From Paratinospora sagittata (Eukaryota; Streptophyta; Magnoliopsida; Ranunculales; Menispermaceae): 64,000 nt of DNA. The translations under genes and the position numbers were made by a program. Under the pieces are notes generated by a model. That model was not told the DNA's origin and did no database searches. It worked only from the letters and a program-made list of their open reading frames with translations. The stretch lies in NCBI GenBank assembly GCA_035771175.1, contig CM069599.1, positions 35,993,562 to 36,057,561 on the forward strand, in the 5' to 3' direction. How positions within the stretch are numbered: position 1 is the stretch's first letter; every line of letters begins with the position of its first letter. Below, piece after piece: positions 60,136 to 64,000 of the stretch.

Positions 60136-62890
60136 TTCCTCACTCCAAAAAATACAACCCATTGGGTCTTAAAAACAAGCATTTGCTTCTGTAAAATCCT
60201 TTGGACAATCTGGGATTTGTCTCTCTGTACATAATATTACATGCTCTTTTACAGCAAATAAGCTGCAGCTCTGAAAACACCCTTTCTGTATACATGGGTC
60301 TAAGCAACAGTAGCAAGCAAGCAGTATCTAATATTTGACATGGGAACCATCAACCCATTTGAAAACCTTCAATGAAAATGTTTGTTCACTGAATTTATGT
60401 CAATAGCTTTTCTTTTTATTTAGCTGATATGAATTTGGGCATCTGATACCACCAGTGAAAAATTTAGCTCTATTTCTAAAAGACCCAGAAATCTGTGATA
60501 CACAATGCCTGCTTGTCTGGTTTTCTTGAGTTGTTTGTTGAAGTGTTTCTCCAATTATGTAACTTGTTCGTGGTCAAAATGATCAAAAAAAGATGGAACT
60601 ATAATTAATTCTACAATAGTAACAAACTACTCAAATAGAACATGAAACCCTTATGATTTTCAAATATGAATTGCAATCATAAAGCAACTCATGGAAATGT
60701 GTCACCTTTTTAAATCCATTTGTTTCTGTCTAAACCTCAATCTTATAATTGTAATGCCCATTACACCATTACTGATGTTTTACAGCAAGAAGTCTTGTTA
60801 GTTGATGGTCGCCTACTGCTAAGCCCAAGGCCGTATACGGTGGCTACTTTAAATGTACAGTTGTTTCCAAAGAAAATACTAACATGAAATGAATAACATT
60901 GCAGTGGTGAAGGCATGCCAAAGGGAAAAGCTTAAATTTTGCAACAAGCAAAAAGAAAAAAAAGAGGGATTTCTTGTAGCAGTACTACTCACTATCTCCA
61001 ACTTGTTAAGAAGAGCCAGGTTTGGAAAGGCACCTTCTCTTGTAAAGTGCATTATCACGTCACACCTTGGACCCAAAAGTATCATTCACAGAGGTGCAGT
61101 AGAAATATGTAAGCTACAAAGTCATGGAAAAAAAGTGCAAAGATTGATAAAATCCCAAGTAAAACAGGCATAAAAACATAGAAATACAATGTAATAGTAG
61201 TGTCCTCATTGTCAGAGGACTAGACAATATAATAGTCCTGTCATCTAAGAAGTCTTAAAATTTCTATCAAAACATCCTCCGACTTAAAATCAGGACCTCA
61301 AAAGCGTTGCTGTAAGCATGATTTGCAATGTTGCATAGCTGCTAGCTTTTGGATTTAGTGGTGGTATTGAAGCTAGGTCTTGGGTTCAAGCCCTTCGGTG
61401 CAAAGATTTTCTTTTTTAATATCTGTGTGTGGTGGTATTCTTCAATTTATCTCTCTCCATATGTAGGAAGGTTTTGAACTGAAAAAGTATTAAAAAAACT
61501 TGTTATGCATTGTTTAGTCTCTACCTGACGGAGACACAGATTTTGGATTCAGTTAATCTAAAAAAAAAAAATCAGGAAGGAAATAGATGTAAGAAAGCAA
61601 ATCAATATCTACCAAGCATTGTGGTATGCTTGTAGCAGATTTTTCATTATTCACAACCAGAGTATCTGAAGTAATTATGTTGCAAGTGTTGCACAAGAAC
61701 TGAAATTTGAGAAGAAACAGGTGTGACAACACCAAGGAAACTACATCATGCAGCTGAGAAATACAGATACAGAGTATGAAATACAATTTTTTTTTTAAAA
61801 AGATCAAAGCTATAATCGGCATACAAAGCAGTAAGTTGCAATGCTTGGAAAACTAGGAAAGCAAAGGCGTGATTATGTGTTGCTCAATGTAAACTCATCA
61901 ATCTCTTGTGATTCAGAATCTTTTAAGTGAAGATTGCTCCTCTTCAATGCATGTTTAGTTGGCTGCGCTCGAAGTCCTCTTTAAAAGAGTGAATGTGATC
62001 CGGTAGCCTGCAGTTTAGCTGCATTTTGATCTTCACTTAGCTCTTTAATAATTGCCTCAAATACTCATTGTGAAAGTTGGTTGTTCTCCACTCAGTTTTG
62101 ATTGAAATTTCACATTTGATCCCAAAGAAGCAAGTGCAACTAAACTAAGCCAAATAGAAGAAAGGTATAAGAGGAACGAGGTGGATGTGAATTGAGAAAG
62201 AAGAGGATGAAGGATAAGGGATCAACCTCTTTTTCTAACAAAAAATGTGAGATAAGTATTAGATGCAAGAATTGAGTTTTGAACGAAATATAACTCCTTT
62301 GGGCGAAGAGGAAGTTAAGAGAGGAAAGAAAAGAATGGGTCAGGAAGAGGAGTAAGCCCTTCAGGCACAAAAATGGCATCACTCAGCCAAAGCCAAGATA
62401 GACACAAGGACGGACTGTTTAGGCCAAAATGAACCCAGAGATTATTCACCTATCAGGAAAGTTGACATTGTTGAGTTTCTGGAAAGCACAAAGACAACTC
62501 TATTTTTTTCCTCATTCTCTTTGCTTCCTTCTTTCTTTTCCAAGGGGTCAGGTAAAGTTTGATTTCTAGCTGAATCAAAAAGCACAAAAAGAAAGACAAT
62601 TTTCTCTTTGTTAAATTTAAAGAGGTTTGGGTTGTAGAGACCTTAAAGAGAAAGGAGTGAGAGGCATGCCGCAGTGATGATGAAATTTAATTAACATAGA
62701 TATCTGTAATATTTTGCAGAATCAGGCAGTTGCCAATTATATGCAGTGCAAGAATACTTTTGACTTGGAAGATTGCAGCTACCAGAATGAATGTTTTGCT
62801 GGTGGTTCAAGTATTATCAGAAGAAAAGAGAACACCAAATTTTTGGGGTTAGTACTTCAGCCTCGCTGAATATGTAGAAAAAGAAAATAG
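60136..62890. other. 3' UTR and intergenic DNA right of the RING-H2 gene
   Basis: About the first 350 bases are likely 3' UTR. A stretch at about 61335-61410 has TTTAGTGGTGGTATTGAAG and a perfect B-box GGTTCAAGCCC, suggesting a SINE or tRNA-derived fragment. Open frames at 60889-61173 and on the minus strand show no protein family character. I see nothing else. Confidence 0.4.
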
Positions 62891-62894
62891 AATT

Positions 62895-64000
62895 GATAAA
62901 CTCAACTCAACTCAACAAAGTCTTTTTCCCAACTACATGGGGTCAGTTACATCAATCCACTTCTTCTTCACTCCACTCCTTCCTCACTCCACTCTATCAA
63001 GGGCTAAACCAGCATTTATATTACAAGTAGTTATATCTTTTTTAATTATCTTTGTTATTTTAGGTATTCCTTGGCCTGTGTATTGTTAATAGCTATGTTA
63101 CACGGGTAAGGGTGTCGAATGCGGGTACATATCTAGAGGTCCAACTTATTCATTTTCAAATTTTGGGATACAAGGACTCAATTAAAAGGTGTCTCGAAAT
63201 TTGGATCTGTGTACTAGGAAAATGTTAGGTTCACCATGAAGCTTATATTATATGTTCTTCTTTCCTTTCTTTTTTTCTTTTTTTCAATCATTTATTGTCT
63301 TCTTTGTTATCTCACTTAGTGAATTGTCACATATTAGACAATATCTTCTTTCATGCTCTCTCTTCTTCCCATTGAAGAATCCACATAGTAATACTCCAAA
63401 ATCTAGTATCAAACACATCCCACACCCAGGTTGTATCATGAAGTGTTGGACACGGGTATGATGAGCTAAAGTGAAGAGTTCGAGTAACACAGGTTAATAG
63501 TTCGCTCTTCTTAATTGGCACATCCAATGGTCTTTGTCAAATGTCTCCTAACCACTTTAATAGGTTCCTCATTTTATCTCTAATTGGGTAATTCTACGAT
63601 TTTTCGAATATCGACATTTCTAATTTTATCTTTCAATGTTTTAGCACATATCCTTCTTAACATTTGCATTTTTGTTACACTCAGTTTGTTAACATGTTGT
63701 TTTCTAACATTCTACTCCATAAACCATGATTGGCCTAACAACAATTTTATAAAATTCCTCTTTCAACTTCAATACGATGGATTGATCATATAATACTCCA
63801 GAAGCACTTCTCCACTCAACTCATCTTGCTTTAACTCTACGGCTCACATCCTCACCTATTTCTCCCTCTTGAAGAATAATTGATTCCAAATATCTGAAAT
63901 TTTTTACCCCTTGGTATCTCTCAGCGTTTAAATTTGAAGCAGAGAAAGCATGGCTTTTTTGTATGCGGTTTGGTAATGCTAACTTTCATCGATATAATCA
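62895..64000 (-). pseudogene. decayed LINE, reverse transcriptase C-terminal part and 3' end, truncated by the window
   Basis: On the minus strand, scattered frames between about 63480 and 63900 give phrases that align with the C-terminal part of plant LINE reverse transcriptases (for example LKLKEEFYK, VRPIMVYGVEC, then a RPLDVPIKK-like end), broken by many stops and frameshifts. Further on, 62920-62960 reads, in minus orientation, CCCCATGTAGTTGGGAAAAAG followed by TTGTTGAGTTGAGTTGAG, the 3' end and short tandem tail common to these LINEs. The element is long dead. A separate repeat may interrupt it at about 63090-63500. The 5' part runs past position 64000. Confidence 0.6.
63090..63500. repeat. 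possible non-autonomous insertion inside the LINE remnant
   Basis: The segment begins near TATGTTACACGGGTAAGGGTGTCG and ends near GTTGGACACGGGTATGATGAG ... GAGTAACACAGG. The ends share a short inverted match (GTTAC-CG), and the phrase ACACGGGTA occurs near both. Coding phrases of the LINE are absent between these limits and present on the right. A short terminal-inverted-repeat element is a reasonable guess, but no target-site duplication could be confirmed. Confidence 0.3.

Noticed and set aside
1..64000. CRISPR arrays, bacterial operons, rRNA genes or complete tRNA genes
   Set aside because: None seen. Repeats here are LTRs, SINE-like units and microsatellites; box A/B matches occur only in SINE-like contexts without a foldable full tRNA.

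Overview
This is a stretch of AT-rich nuclear DNA from a flowering plant, almost certainly a eudicot. The evidence is multi-exon genes with GT-AG introns, plant-only families (plant villin, plant calmodulin-binding domain, ABCI17/STAR1, MBR/RHG1A-type RING-H2), a Tekay/Del-type chromovirus, tRNA-derived SINEs and a LINE remnant. I could not identify the species.

Layout. 1-1950: AT-rich DNA with homopolymer G tracts, no convincing gene. 2562-10726 (minus): complete villin gene, 22 coding exons, 959 residues, plus a 5' UTR exon near 11.8 kb. 12.0-16.0 kb: intergenic. 16090-18439 and 19910-21888 (both minus): tandem pair of half-size ABC ATPases of the ABCI17/STAR1 type, with identical intron positions and phases. 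25203-26579 (plus): calmodulin-binding-domain protein. About 27.4-27.9 kb: a housekeeping-type promoter and a possible small minus-strand gene. 28-31 kb: intergenic, with a dispersed repeat also found at 19.1 kb. 31023-31483: nearly perfect palindrome, probably two SINEs head to head. 31506-49509 (minus): Ty3/gypsy array of three 2.76-kb LTRs and two 4,861-bp internal regions. 49.9-50.1 kb: SINE. 53070-53940 (plus): two-exon gene for a 98-residue plant protein. 55.2-60.1 kb (plus): RING-H2 E3 ligase gene with an ABRE/G-box cluster upstream and an apparent one-base frameshift. 62.9-64.0 kb (minus): decayed LINE reverse transcriptase.

The genes do not form an operon or pathway. Villin acts on actin. 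The ABCI17/STAR1 pair would supply ATPase subunits for a membrane partner that is not in this window. The calmodulin-binding protein and the RING ligase are stand-alone regulatory proteins. The most distinctive architecture is the retrotransposon array with its abutting palindrome. Both internal copies carry the same in-frame amber codon in the integrase zinc finger, and the outer flanks show no target-site duplication. I saw no feature that clearly amounts to a wholly new biological system. The points most worth checking are the palindrome plus three-LTR array, the 11-nt villin micro-exon, the unidentified gene near 27.5 kb, and the RING-gene frameshift.
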